Shown: in pieces, positions 1 through 8,644 of the stretch | Numbering within the stretch: the first letter of the stretch is position 1 | How the letters are laid out: every line of letters begins with the position of its first letter | From: JADJAH01 sp964615795 | Lineage (GTDB): Bacteria; Bacteroidota; Ignavibacteria; Tepidaquicellales; Tepidaquicellaceae | Direction: 5' to 3' | DNA: 20,946 nucleotides | Assembly: GCA_964615795.1 (NCBI GenBank) | Contig: CAZTQR010000058.1 | Span: 1-20,946 of the forward strand | Notes under the pieces: model-generated | Told to the model about the DNA's origin: nothing | Databases searched by the model: none | What the model saw: the letters and a program-made list of their open reading frames with translations, nothing else | Program-made: the position numbers and the translations under genes

Positions 1-974
1 TCTCCGGGAAGTTTATTGATCCCCATCTTCACTGCAATGAATGTGAGAAGGAATACTCCGGCCGGCTTTCCGAGGAACAATCCCAGGATTATGCCGATTG
101 AATTGCCGGATGAAAGTCCGCCCAGCAGTTCAGGTGTTATTGAGATTCCCGTATTTGCAAGCGCGAAGAGGGGAATGATGATCAGCGCAACGGGCTTGTG
201 GAGAAAATGCTGAAGTTTATACGATATCGAACTCTCGGAACCGTCCCTGAATGGAATTGCAAATGCGAGCAGTACGCCTGTAATTGTTGCATGGACTCCC
301 GACTCATGCATGAAGTACCACATGAAAATTCCGGGTATGAGGTACAACAGAAGTTTGTTCACACCAAGCCGGTTGAATATCAACAGCATTACGAATATCC
401 CCATGGCTAGGAAAAAATAAACAGCGGAAAATCCCTGCGAATAGAATGCCGCAATCATTATTATGGCGCCAAGGTCGTCAATGATCGCAAGCGCCGTAAG
501 AAAAACTTTTATCGAAGCAGGTACTTTGCTTCCGAGAAGCGAAAGCATTCCGATTGCGAATGCAATGTCGGTGGCCATCGGAATCCCGAATCCTGACTGC
601 GTCTCTGTGCCCGCATTGAAACTGAAGTGAATAAGCGCGGGAACAAGCATACCTCCAACAGCCGCAAATATGGGGAGCAATGCCTTTCTGATATCGGAAA
701 GCTCGCCGATGTATAATTCCCTTTCGATCTCCAGTCCGACAAGCAAAAAGAAGACCGCCATCAGCAGATCATTTATCCAATGATAAACCGGATAGTTCAT
801 GCTGAAGGATGCTATGTCGAATCCTATCTTGGTTTTGAACAATGCCGCATAAGCACTGCTCAGGGGGGAGTTTGCAATAGTAAGCGAGACGGCCGTGCAG
901 ATTATCAGCAGGTATCCGCCTGTCCTCTCGCTGTCGAAAAATTCTTTGAAAAGTTTGGTAAGTCCGTTTTTCAT
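1..974 (-). CDS. nhaA: Na+/H+ antiporter NhaA (C-terminus cut by window edge)
   Basis: Inner-membrane antiporter that exchanges internal Na+ for external protons, used in pH and salt homeostasis. Read from the ATG at 974-972, 324 codons lie inside the window and the frame is still open at base 1, so the last part of the protein is missing. Family hallmarks are visible: the segment WINDLLMAVFFLLVGLEIER (residues 66-85), D136 in ATDIAFA, the paired aspartates D166-D167 in AIIDDLGA, and K303 in LGKPAG. These correspond to the E. coli NhaA residues D133, D163-D164 and K300 that carry ion binding and transport. Its start overlaps the stop of the DUF2237 gene as ATGA (971-974), so translation is probably coupled. 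It is the last visible gene of the minus-strand operon. Family assignment is secure; ion specificity is inferred from the family. Confidence 0.95.
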   Translation of the reverse strand, partial: MKNGLTKLFKEFFDSERTGGYLLIICTAVSLTIANSPLSSAYAALFKTKIGFDIASFSMNYPVYHWINDLLMAVFFLLVGLEIERELYIGELSDIRKALLPIFAAVGGMLVPALIHFSFNAGTETQSGFGIPMATDIAFAIGMLSLLGSKVPASIKVFLTALAIIDDLGAIIMIAAFYSQGFSAVYFFLAMGIFVMLLIFNRLGVNKLLLYLIPGIFMWYFMHESGVHATITGVLLAFAIPFRDGSESSISYKLQHFLHKPVALIIIPLFALANTGISITPELLGGLSSGNSIGIILGLFLGKPAGVFLLTFIAVKMGINKLPG

Positions 975-1348
975 GATTCAAATCCGTAGTCAATGTAAGC
1001 GAACAGTACAAGTTCCTCAAGTGAAATGAACTCAAGAAATTTTTCGTTGGTGGCTTCAAGCACAACAGGAGGCGCGACTCCAGCGTCGCAGGCTTCAAGC
1101 CAGCGGGAAGCGCAGATGCACCACCTGTCTCCGGCTTTCAATCCGGGAAATTCAGCTTCGGGTATGGGGGTCTTGAGGTCGTTGCCGCGGAGGATTGAGA
1201 AATTCAGGAACTCGTCGGTCATTACTGTGCAGACAATGTGAATCCCCGGGTCGTATTCGGAAGATTCACAGCATCCTGTCCTCTTGAATCCGGTGACGGG
1301 ATCATCTCCGCATGTTCTGAGTGGCTCTCCGAAAACGTTTGTGTCCAT
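971..1348 (-). CDS. DUF2237 family protein (COG3651-like)
   Basis: A 125-residue soluble protein with no signal peptide or membrane segment. The sequence matches the DUF2237 pattern as I know it: an N-terminal NVFGEPLRTCGDDPVTGF stretch, a TGCC motif, 'DPGIHIVCTVMTDEFL', then 'GDRWCICASRWLEA' and a C-terminal 'VVLEATNEKFLEFISLEEL'. The conserved cysteines (residues 13, 26-27, 40, 77, 79 and 87) could bind metal or form disulfides, but no function is established for the family. The gene sits between the permease (15-bp gap) and nhaA (4-bp overlap), so it is co-transcribed with transporters; that says little about its role. Start ATG at 1348-1346. The family call is confident, the function unknown. 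Confidence 0.85.
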   Translation of the reverse strand: MDTNVFGEPLRTCGDDPVTGFKRTGCCESSEYDPGIHIVCTVMTDEFLNFSILRGNDLKTPIPEAEFPGLKAGDRWCICASRWLEACDAGVAPPVVLEATNEKFLEFISLEELVLFAYIDYGFES

Positions 1349-1363
1349 TTGTGAAATAAGAAA

Positions 1364-2812
1364 TTAGTCCGTTGAAACCTTGTCCAGCTTTTTCTTCCAG
1401 AAGATGTAAAAAGGAATGCCGCTGAGTACAAGCACAAGGCCAATGCCGGCATCGCGGGGGTTTTGCAATATTGTCACAACCACAAGAGTGATGCAGAAAA
1501 GCACGAAGATGAACGGCACATAAGGATATCCCATTACCTTGTAAGGCCTGTGATGATCCTTCATCTTCTTCCTCAATATGAACACGCCGAAAGCGCCGGC
1601 TCCGTAAAAGATGAATGAGGCAAAGATGAGCATGTCGGTAAGCTGATCGAACGTGCCCGAAAGCACAAGAATGCTTGCCCAGGTGCCCTGAATTATCAGC
1701 GATGTGTACGGAGTCTTGAATCTCGGGTGAACGTTTCCTGCGGAAGGAAAGAACAGTCCGTCCTTGGCCATTGCGAAGTAGATCCTTGAAGATGCAAGTA
1801 TGGTTCCGTTCGTTGTGCCGAATGTCGAGATCATGATCAGCACGGAAATGAAGAAAGCGCCTCCGTGTCCTAGAAATTTTCTAAGCGCTTCAACAGCTAT
1901 GATGGTGTTCTCCCTGTTTGCCGTATCAATGATCTCATTAACAGGCATTATGTACAGGATAGTAAAGTTCGTGATCAGGTAGATCACCATCACTGCCGAA
2001 ACTCCTATGAAAAGCGCAAGGGGAATGTTCTTCTTCGGCTCTTTTATTTCGCCGCCGAGGTATCCGATATTGTTCCAGCCGTCGTATGCCCAGAATGCCC
2101 CGAGCATTGCAGCGAACATTGCACCGAAAAGTCCAAGCGATGTTCCGTATTCGGCTGTCGGACTCTGTCCCCACGGCTGTACGTTGTCAATGCTTCCGTC
2201 GCTGAGAGCAAGTCCGAGAATTATTATCACTGCAATTCCAAGAACTTTCAGAGTAGTGAATACATTGCTTATGAATCCGCCGAAGATAACGCCAAGATAG
2301 TTTGCCGTTGTAAGAAAGATGATGGTCAGAATGGTCAGCGCCTTCACTCCGAAATTGTTGAGAGGATAGAATATTCCGAAGAGGCTCCACTCCTCAAGCA
2401 ACTGGCCGAGATGCGGCAGAGGGAGTACCGCATTGACCGATTCTGCAAACACATAAGCGATTGATGCGATAGATGCAGACTGGATCACCGAGAAGCATGA
2501 CCAACCGTAAATGAATGCAAATGCCTTTCCGTACATCTCTTTGAAATAGACATACTGCCCGCCGGGTGCCGCAATGAGCCCGGCAATCTCGGCATTCGTT
2601 ACTGCTCCGATGAAAGTGATGATGCCCGCAATCAGCCATGCGAGAAGCAGCAGTCCTCCTGACTGAAGGTCAACTGCCATCGGCGCGGCTTTCTTGAAGA
2701 TCCCCGATCCGATCATGGAACTTACTACGATCAGTATTGCCGTAAATAAGCCGAGCCTTCTCAGCAGTCCTGACGACTTATGACCTGCAGATTCTTCTGT
2801 AATGTTCTTCAA
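1364..2812 (-). CDS. APC superfamily amino acid permease
   Basis: A 482-residue polytopic inner-membrane transporter, the normal length for 12-helix amino acid/polyamine/organocation permeases. The first helix carries the substrate-binding IGSGIF motif (residues 34-39). It is followed by NAEIAG and PGGQYVYFKEMYG around residues 93-115, and by the cytoplasmic loop 'YLGGEIKEPKKNIPLAL', all characteristic of the LAT/SLC7-like branch. The substrate cannot be read from sequence; neutral amino acid exchange is typical of similar proteins, by inference only. The start is a TTG (2812-2810) preceded immediately by an in-frame TAA, so no earlier start is possible in this frame. It lies 16 bp after the ATP-type phosphofructokinase and 15 bp before the DUF2237 gene, in the same operon. 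Family call secure. Confidence 0.88.
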   Translation of the reverse strand: MKNITEESAGHKSSGLLRRLGLFTAILIVVSSMIGSGIFKKAAPMAVDLQSGGLLLLAWLIAGIITFIGAVTNAEIAGLIAAPGGQYVYFKEMYGKAFAFIYGWSCFSVIQSASIASIAYVFAESVNAVLPLPHLGQLLEEWSLFGIFYPLNNFGVKALTILTIIFLTTANYLGVIFGGFISNVFTTLKVLGIAVIIILGLALSDGSIDNVQPWGQSPTAEYGTSLGLFGAMFAAMLGAFWAYDGWNNIGYLGGEIKEPKKNIPLALFIGVSAVMVIYLITNFTILYIMPVNEIIDTANRENTIIAVEALRKFLGHGGAFFISVLIMISTFGTTNGTILASSRIYFAMAKDGLFFPSAGNVHPRFKTPYTSLIIQGTWASILVLSGTFDQLTDMLIFASFIFYGAGAFGVFILRKKMKDHHRPYKVMGYPYVPFIFVLFCITLVVVTILQNPRDAGIGLVLVLSGIPFYIFWKKKLDKVSTD

Positions 2813-2828
2813 TTAACCGCGTGTATTG

Positions 2829-3869
2829 TTAATGGAAAAAAACTTGCGCAACATCGTAAATGTCGGGATCGACAGTCTTTAGTTTGGAGATCGCCTTTTT
2901 TATCGGTATGTCCGTCATTTCATTTCCCTGTATGGAACACATTCTTCCGAACTTCTCCTTACATACCATCTCTACTGAATAGACTCCGTATCTTGTTCCG
3001 AGTACCCTGTCAAATGCAGTCGGCATGCCCCCACGCTGAAGATGACCGAGTATTGTTGCCCGCGTTTCAAATCCCGATCTTGCCTCGATCTCCTCGGCAA
3101 GATAATGCGATATGCCTCCGAGCCGCGGCCTGCCGAAATCATCTTTCTTAACGTTCTTCGTATCAATGCGCACATGCTGAAACTCATCAATCTCAAATGT
3201 ACAGCCCTCGGCCACAACTATTATGGAGAACTTCTTTCCGCGCAGATAGCGGTTTCTGATCACGCTTATCATGTGCTCAATCCCAACTTTCTGCTCGGGA
3301 ATGGCTATGATGTCTGCTCCGCCTGCAATGCCCGAATAAACTGCGATCCAGCCGGCGTTTCTGCCCATCACTTCAACCACCATAACCCTGTGATGCGACT
3401 CCGCTGTCGAGTGAAGCCGGTCTATTGCTTCCGTTGCAATGTTTACAGCCGTATCAAAGCCGAATGTGAAATCCGTTCCGTAAATATCATTGTCAATTGT
3501 CTTCGGAACTCCGATCACATTGATACCGGCTTCATGCGCCATCTGCGCAATGTGCATTGAGCCTTCGCCTCCGATGCAGATGAGTGAACTGAATCCGGCC
3601 TTCTGAACTTTATCGAGAAGCAGATTCTTCCCGTCCTTCTCTAAGAAGGGATTGTACCGGGAAGTTCCAATTATTGTTCCGCCCCTGTTGATTATGCCCG
3701 AAACTTCCTTGAGTCCCAGCTCGAGGTAATCCTCATCGATCAGGCCCTTCCATCCGTTAAGTATTCCGATTATCCTGTAATCATAGCTCATAGATTTTCT
3801 GACAATACCTCTCAGCACTGCATTAAGCCCGGGGCAGTCGCCTCCGCTGGTAAGAACGCCGATCTTCAT
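2829..3869 (-). CDS. pfkA: ATP-dependent 6-phosphofructokinase (group III-like)
   Basis: Phosphorylates fructose 6-phosphate to fructose 1,6-bisphosphate, the committed step of glycolysis. The 346-residue product begins MKIGVLTSGGDCPGLNAVLR. Visible motifs are GGDCPG (9-14), GGEGS (100-104), PKTIDND (122-128, catalytic Asp in TIDND), MGRNAGW (168-174) and LGHLQRGGMPTAFDRVLG. Glycine at the position of E. coli Gly104 with lysine at that of Gly124 is the combination in the Streptomyces ATP-using enzyme, which also has GGEGT and TAESHQRVMVVEVMGR; ATP is therefore the predicted donor. The frame stays open to a GTG at 3941 (GTGA overlap with the upstream gene), which would add 24 basic residues. 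I prefer the ATG at 3869 because it gives the family N-terminus and has AAGGTG about 9 nt upstream. It follows the PPi-type paralogue directly. Confidence 0.9.
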   Translation of the reverse strand: MKIGVLTSGGDCPGLNAVLRGIVRKSMSYDYRIIGILNGWKGLIDEDYLELGLKEVSGIINRGGTIIGTSRYNPFLEKDGKNLLLDKVQKAGFSSLICIGGEGSMHIAQMAHEAGINVIGVPKTIDNDIYGTDFTFGFDTAVNIATEAIDRLHSTAESHHRVMVVEVMGRNAGWIAVYSGIAGGADIIAIPEQKVGIEHMISVIRNRYLRGKKFSIIVVAEGCTFEIDEFQHVRIDTKNVKKDDFGRPRLGGISHYLAEEIEARSGFETRATILGHLQRGGMPTAFDRVLGTRYGVYSVEMVCKEKFGRMCSIQGNEMTDIPIKKAISKLKTVDPDIYDVAQVFFH

Positions 3870-3937
3870 TTCTGTCAGCACCTTGCTCTGCGCCACGGTA
3901 GCCTGCTGTTTGAGACGCTTGCCTGATGGTCTGGATT

Positions 3938-5347
3938 TCACTTTCGCTTTTTCGGTTTTGGTTTTCCGCTATTAACTTTTGCTTTGACGGCAACGTGTTT
4001 CGCGGGAGGCGACTTCTTCTGCTTCTTTGAGAAATCCGGCTTATTTTCTTCATCAGCCTGCATCTCCGTCAGATACCTGAATCGCTTGATGAACTCATCA
4101 GTGGACATATTTCCGATGAGCGCCAGCCTTGCCACATTCTTGATCTCTTCAAAGTCGCTATTCTCAAGCCGGATCATGTACTGCCTTGCAACCTTGTAGC
4201 TGTCGGAGTTTACGTCAACTTCCCTTGTGCTGATCTTTCCGTCAGAATTAATAATGTCATGGAATTTTATCGGGATAAGCTGACCCTTATCTACCGTCAC
4301 AATTGCGCCTGAATTTCCCTGAAGCAGATATCTTACTGCCGCATAGCCAAGGTCCTGCGTGTATTCGCAGTCGTACGGAATTGGCGTTGCGCATCTGAGC
4401 TCGTAGCCGATATCTTTGCTGACGATCGTAGTTCCGATTCCTCTCTCGCGAAGCCTTCTTCTTACTTCGTCTTTCGTAATCCTGCCGATGTCAATTTCAG
4501 ACAGCCTTATGTTTCCGTGCAGGTCCTTCTCAAGGTTCACGTAGGGATGAGTCTTCAGCTCTTCCTGATCTATCCTGGTTATGATCCCCTCCGCAAGCAC
4601 CGCCACTCCGTAAGGCGTGCCCTGCGCCATTCGCTTAATTATGGATGCTTCGAGAATGTCGCACACGCATTCAAAGCTGATCGTCTTGTCTCCGAATTCC
4701 TCTCCTATGATAGTGAGAGTGGCGCCCGCGGCCTTTCCGATGCCGAGTGCGAGATGGCCAGCTTTTCTGCCCATCGAAACAACATAATACCATCTCCTTG
4801 TTGTCTGCGCATCCACCATCAATGACTGCACTATTCTGAATCCGAAATCACGCGCAGTCTGAAATCCGAAAGTAGGCATATTTCCGGGAAGCGGCAGATC
4901 ATTGTCAATTGTCTTAGGGACATGCGCAACCTGTATCTGTCCCTTTGCAAGAAGGTCGATCTTGTGTGCGCTTGTTGCAGTATCATCGCCGCCGATAGTT
5001 ACAAGGTAGTCAACCGAAAGCTGCGTCAGCGCTTTGAGGCTTGCATCAAGCATTTCCTTGCTCTTGGCAGGATTGACTCTTGAAGTGTGAAGAATGCTTC
5101 CGCCGTCAAAATGAATTCTCGATACGTCTTCGATCCTCAGTTCCTTCACATGTGACGAATCTCCCTTGCTTAGAAACTCGAAGCCCTCATAAATGCCAAT
5201 TACATTCAGCCCCGAGTTGATCGCCTCTATTGTTGCCGAACGGATCACGCCATTGATGCCCGGCGCCGGCCCTCCTCCTACAAGTATGGCAAGTGTCTTT
5301 TTTCTGTAATGGTCTTCGTTCTTTTCCATATCAGTGTTTTTAGTCAT
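3938..5347 (-). CDS. PPi-type 6-phosphofructokinase
   Basis: A 469-residue phosphofructokinase of the long type. Motifs: GGGPAPGINGVI (24-35), GGDDT (119-123), PKTIDND (144-150, catalytic Asp), SMGRKAGHLA (191-200) and 'TTIVSKDIGYELRC'. Asp at the position equivalent to E. coli Gly104 together with Lys at that of Gly124 is the established signature of pyrophosphate-dependent enzymes (PPi:fructose-6-phosphate phosphotransferase), which work reversibly in glycolysis and gluconeogenesis. The donor is thus predicted, not proven. The last 39 residues (431-469) are an uncommon Lys/Pro-rich, probably disordered tail ending KKRK. Start ATG at 5347; a second Met at residue 7 is possible. Gaps are 9 bp from the membrane protein upstream, and the stop overlaps the extended frame of the ATP-type gene. 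Confidence 0.9.
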   Translation of the reverse strand: MTKNTDMEKNEDHYRKKTLAILVGGGPAPGINGVIRSATIEAINSGLNVIGIYEGFEFLSKGDSSHVKELRIEDVSRIHFDGGSILHTSRVNPAKSKEMLDASLKALTQLSVDYLVTIGGDDTATSAHKIDLLAKGQIQVAHVPKTIDNDLPLPGNMPTFGFQTARDFGFRIVQSLMVDAQTTRRWYYVVSMGRKAGHLALGIGKAAGATLTIIGEEFGDKTISFECVCDILEASIIKRMAQGTPYGVAVLAEGIITRIDQEELKTHPYVNLEKDLHGNIRLSEIDIGRITKDEVRRRLRERGIGTTIVSKDIGYELRCATPIPYDCEYTQDLGYAAVRYLLQGNSGAIVTVDKGQLIPIKFHDIINSDGKISTREVDVNSDSYKVARQYMIRLENSDFEEIKNVARLALIGNMSTDEFIKRFRYLTEMQADEENKPDFSKKQKKSPPAKHVAVKAKVNSGKPKPKKRK

Positions 5348-5356
5348 TTGATTGGA

Positions 5357-7780
5357 TCAGGCCTTTGAAAGGCCGGATCTCTTTGCCGCAAAGAACATTG
5401 CGGCAAGGTAACACAAAGCCGCGAATACAAATACAAACCTGAATCCCGCGGTCATCGCAAATATCATGGCAAGCACCGAACCGATCACCGAAAAGAATCC
5501 GTTCACGGCCCAGGCAAGCGCGGTAACGTTGCTTTCACTCTCCTTGATCATTCCTATGCCGAGCGGGAAGGGCATTCCCATGAAGAATGAAGGCACGGCT
5601 ATTACCGCTACTGTAACAAGCACTCTGAGCCAGATGTCGGCGCGGTTCATTGCATCAAAGAGATACGGATTCAGAAATCCGATCAGGAGTATCGAAGCGG
5701 ATATTATGATGAAAATCAGATGCAGTCGCCTGCCTCCCGGCTTTACAATCCTGGCTGAGAACAGACTTCCGAGCCCTGAGAATACAAGCATGGAAGAGAC
5801 AACTGTGAGAAGCGTGTACACGGGCTGTCCCAGAAAAAGAGTGAACTTCTGTATCAAAGAGATCTGCATCATTATATAAGCAATGCCGAGCAGAGAAAAA
5901 TATGCAAGAAATGATCGCGTTCCCTTTTCGCTGTCAGCCTTGCTGCGGGAAACCATGAACGGAAGAATGAGAAATGCAAACGCCGCAAGTATGGACTGCA
6001 GCAGAATGACGATCATCGTTGTCTCGGCCACCGGCTTGTCTTTGAGCGCAAGTATTGCCTTGTCATCCTGAGAAAAAGTTTCTTTCACTCCGTCAATTGT
6101 AAGGCCGCCGAACCCGATGTTCTGATCGAAGAACGGCTTGTCATCCGTTGCGGGTGTGACCTTCGCGCCGTACTTGCTTATCATCACATCCACCGGCGAT
6201 TCAATTGCTTCGGTAATGATCGAGGGTTTGCTGATGTTCGGATCGTAAAGGATCTCAAGTCCGAGTGAAGCGGCTTCAGACCTTAACCTGAGGATCTCCT
6301 CTTCACTGAATCCCCGCTTGCTGTAAAGGACACCTCCGAGAAAGCCCATATCACCTTCAAACTCACCCGGCGGCCTTCTGAACACAACAAAGCTCTTCTT
6401 GCTTGCCTCCAGCCCCTTGCTGGTTTCCAGCCGCGCTTTCTTCAGGGATACGATGATCTTCGGAAGCTGAGTCTCAGGCCTTGAGATGTAAAGAACGCCG
6501 TCCCATTCAAGATGGCGAATGTAATCTTCAAGCGCTTCCTGCGTGAGTATGTAATTTTCAACAAGCGACATAGCGCCGCTTGCAACTGCGGAAGATGAGA
6601 TCGTATGCGCTGATATTATGACATCATACTGAATTCTTTTGGATGTAAGTTCTGATCTTGCATCGTCCGTGATAAGCTTTACTTTCTTGTTGTCTTTGAC
6701 AAGCGGGCCGGTCCAGTATGAGAGATTCTCGGTCAGATGGTCATTCAGTATTCCGTTTATCTCAACTGCCGTTATTGACTTTGCCGAATGATAGAGCCCC
6801 GTTAGTATTTCCCCTCCTCCCGCGGAGCCGATAATGAAAACCCTCCCAACTGAATCCTTGGATGCAAACGCCATGTTCGATGCGTCGGCGGGTTTGCCTG
6901 TAACGGGCATTGACTTCACATTCGGAATGCTTGTTGTGGAATTGCCTGCGTCAATTATTGCAAGGTAAGTGTTGTACCCGTCCTGCGACTGCTCGTCATC
7001 TTTCATCACATCCACCTTAGAGAAGATGTTCCAGTCTGTCCTTACTTTCAGTTCGGGATTCATCTCCATATAATTCCCGAAGATCTTGTTGGCAGTAACC
7101 CTTATCGGAAGTTTCTCGTCGGTATCAATAATGAATATGGAAGTCAGCAGAAGGAAGATGAATGCGATCAGTGAGATCATCCTGTTGCTTTCGTAGCCAA
7201 ACAGAATTGCTGCCACAAACCCTAATGCCGCCGCGGCTACAATTGCTCCGCTGCCACCGAGTGCAGGCATGACAAGCGCAAAGACAACGCACGCAAGCCC
7301 CGCTCCGAGCAAGTCGGCAAAGTAAAGCGATGAAACCTGCGGCTTGTATCTTGTGAGTATTGCAGAGATGATAAGCCCTGCAAAGAAGAACGGAATTGTA
7401 ATGAGCAAATAATACAGCGGCAGATAAACGAACTGCACCGGATCGGAAAGCAGGCTGAAAGGATCGAACGGGATCCTGTTGAAGAGTATGAAGCTTGCTA
7501 TCACACTGAAACCGTAAATTACTCCCAATACACTGAGCAGTTTGCCGCTTGGAATTTTTGCAAGCCGCTTGCTCCTGAAAAGCACTACTCCGCTTATTCC
7601 AAAGCCGAGCAATGCAATGCTGATGATCATGAATGCGAAGTGATACCACAGCGATACAGACAGAACACGCGTCAGTGTGAACTCAAGAAGAAGAGTTGAC
7701 ATTGCCGTTACAAATATTCCGGCATAAACAAGCCATGCCGGCTTGCCGTGTCTCTGAACAGTCTTATCAGCGAAGCGCAT
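5357..7780 (-). CDS. Polytopic membrane protein with degenerate spermidine synthase-like domain
   Basis: An 807-residue protein in three parts. Residues about 16-220 form a hydrophobic block with several transmembrane helices. Residues about 310-440 form a Rossmann-type methyltransferase/spermidine synthase fold with a SAM-like binding loop GSAGGGE (318-324), an acidic VEIN at the end of the next strand (339-342), DDAR (372-375) and YDVIIS (385-390). Residues about 590-800 are a second multi-helix block. Such membrane-embedded spermidine-synthase-like proteins are known in many bacteria without a firm function. In true aminopropyltransferases YDVIIS is followed by the catalytic aspartates (E. 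coli SpeE D158 and D161, ISDCTDP); here it reads ISAHTIS, so polyamine synthesis is unlikely. ATG at 7780; 27 bp after kdsA and 9 bp before the PPi-type phosphofructokinase. Architecture is clear, function unknown. Confidence 0.8.
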   Translation of the reverse strand: MRFADKTVQRHGKPAWLVYAGIFVTAMSTLLLEFTLTRVLSVSLWYHFAFMIISIALLGFGISGVVLFRSKRLAKIPSGKLLSVLGVIYGFSVIASFILFNRIPFDPFSLLSDPVQFVYLPLYYLLITIPFFFAGLIISAILTRYKPQVSSLYFADLLGAGLACVVFALVMPALGGSGAIVAAAALGFVAAILFGYESNRMISLIAFIFLLLTSIFIIDTDEKLPIRVTANKIFGNYMEMNPELKVRTDWNIFSKVDVMKDDEQSQDGYNTYLAIIDAGNSTTSIPNVKSMPVTGKPADASNMAFASKDSVGRVFIIGSAGGGEILTGLYHSAKSITAVEINGILNDHLTENLSYWTGPLVKDNKKVKLITDDARSELTSKRIQYDVIISAHTISSSAVASGAMSLVENYILTQEALEDYIRHLEWDGVLYISRPETQLPKIIVSLKKARLETSKGLEASKKSFVVFRRPPGEFEGDMGFLGGVLYSKRGFSEEEILRLRSEAASLGLEILYDPNISKPSIITEAIESPVDVMISKYGAKVTPATDDKPFFDQNIGFGGLTIDGVKETFSQDDKAILALKDKPVAETTMIVILLQSILAAFAFLILPFMVSRSKADSEKGTRSFLAYFSLLGIAYIMMQISLIQKFTLFLGQPVYTLLTVVSSMLVFSGLGSLFSARIVKPGGRRLHLIFIIISASILLIGFLNPYLFDAMNRADIWLRVLVTVAVIAVPSFFMGMPFPLGIGMIKESESNVTALAWAVNGFFSVIGSVLAMIFAMTAGFRFVFVFAALCYLAAMFFAAKRSGLSKA

Positions 7781-7807
7781 ATTCTGAGAGGAGATTATTT
7801 GATTTCG

Positions 7808-8641
7808 TCACGGTGCTGTTTGTGTTCTTACTATCTTTGACAGTTCAGAGAGTTGTCTGAGCAATGCTTCCATGCTGGAAAGCCTCATCATGCTTCGCGC
7901 ATCGCTCAGGGCTTTTGCCGGATTGGGATGAGTTTCTATGAAGAACCCGTCAACTCCGGTACCGGCAGCTGCTCTTGCGAGCGGCGGTATGAACTCGGGA
8001 TTCCCGCCGCTCACCCCGGATTCTTTCGATGGCATCTGCACTGAATGTGTTGCGTCAAAAATGACGGGGTAACCGAATTTCTTCATTATCACAAGGCTTC
8101 TCATATCCACCACCAGATTGTTATATCCGAATGTGGAACCTCTTTCAGTGAGCATGATCTTCTTGTTGCCTGTGTTTGAGACCTTCTCTGCCTGGTAGAA
8201 CATGTCTTCGGGCGCCATGAACTGCCCCTTCTTTATGTTGATCACTTTGCCCGTTTCTCCCGCTGCTTCAAGCAATTCGGTTTGCCGGCAGAGGAAAGCA
8301 GGCACCTGCAAAACATCAGCCACCTCCGCCGCAATTTCGGCCTCAATTTCAGAGTGGAAGTCAGTAAGTATGGGCACGCTGAACTCCCTTTTTATGTCAT
8401 CAAGAATCTGCAGTGCCTTGTCCATGCCGATGCCTCTGAAAGATCCCGATGAAGTCCTGTTGGCTTTTGAGTATGATGACTTGTAAATGAAAGGCAGTTT
8501 GAGTTTGTCTGTTATGGACTTCAGAGTTTCGCAGGTTTTGAAAGCTATTGACTTTGACTCAACAACGCAGGGGCCGGAAATTATCAGTATGTTCGAAGTA
8601 TGTCTGAGCCCAAGATCCTTTCTTAAGTATTCAGGAAGCAT
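7808..8641 (-). CDS. kdsA: 3-deoxy-8-phosphooctulonate synthase (metal-dependent KdsA)
   Basis: Condenses D-arabinose 5-phosphate with phosphoenolpyruvate to Kdo-8-phosphate, the precursor of the Kdo that joins lipid A to LPS core. The 277-residue product has ISGPCVVES (21-29), KSSYSKANR (54-62), GSFRG, PAFLCRQTELL, KKGQFMAPEDM, LTERGSTFGYNNLVVDMRSL, ATHSVQ and FIETHP. Metal ligands of the Aquifex aeolicus enzyme (C11, H185, E222, D233) map to C25, H199, E236 and D247 here, each shifted by exactly 14, so this is the metal-dependent class rather than the E. coli type with Asn. Start ATG at 8641, 3 bases after the trmH-like stop. No other Kdo gene (kdsB, kdsC, kdsD) is in the window. It shows that the organism is a Gram-negative with LPS. 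Confidence 0.95.
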   Translation of the reverse strand: MLPEYLRKDLGLRHTSNILIISGPCVVESKSIAFKTCETLKSITDKLKLPFIYKSSYSKANRTSSGSFRGIGMDKALQILDDIKREFSVPILTDFHSEIEAEIAAEVADVLQVPAFLCRQTELLEAAGETGKVINIKKGQFMAPEDMFYQAEKVSNTGNKKIMLTERGSTFGYNNLVVDMRSLVIMKKFGYPVIFDATHSVQMPSKESGVSGGNPEFIPPLARAAAGTGVDGFFIETHPNPAKALSDARSMMRLSSMEALLRQLSELSKIVRTQTAP

Positions 8642-8644
8642 AGT

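Noticed and set aside
3042..3560. 172-aa plus-strand open frame across the ATP-type phosphofructokinase
   Set aside because: Antisense to a gene with complete family motifs; composition typical of a shadow.
3870..3941. GTG start 24 codons upstream for the ATP-type phosphofructokinase
   Set aside because: Family members begin with the KIGVLTSGG strand; the extension is basic and unstructured. The GTGA overlap leaves it possible but less likely.
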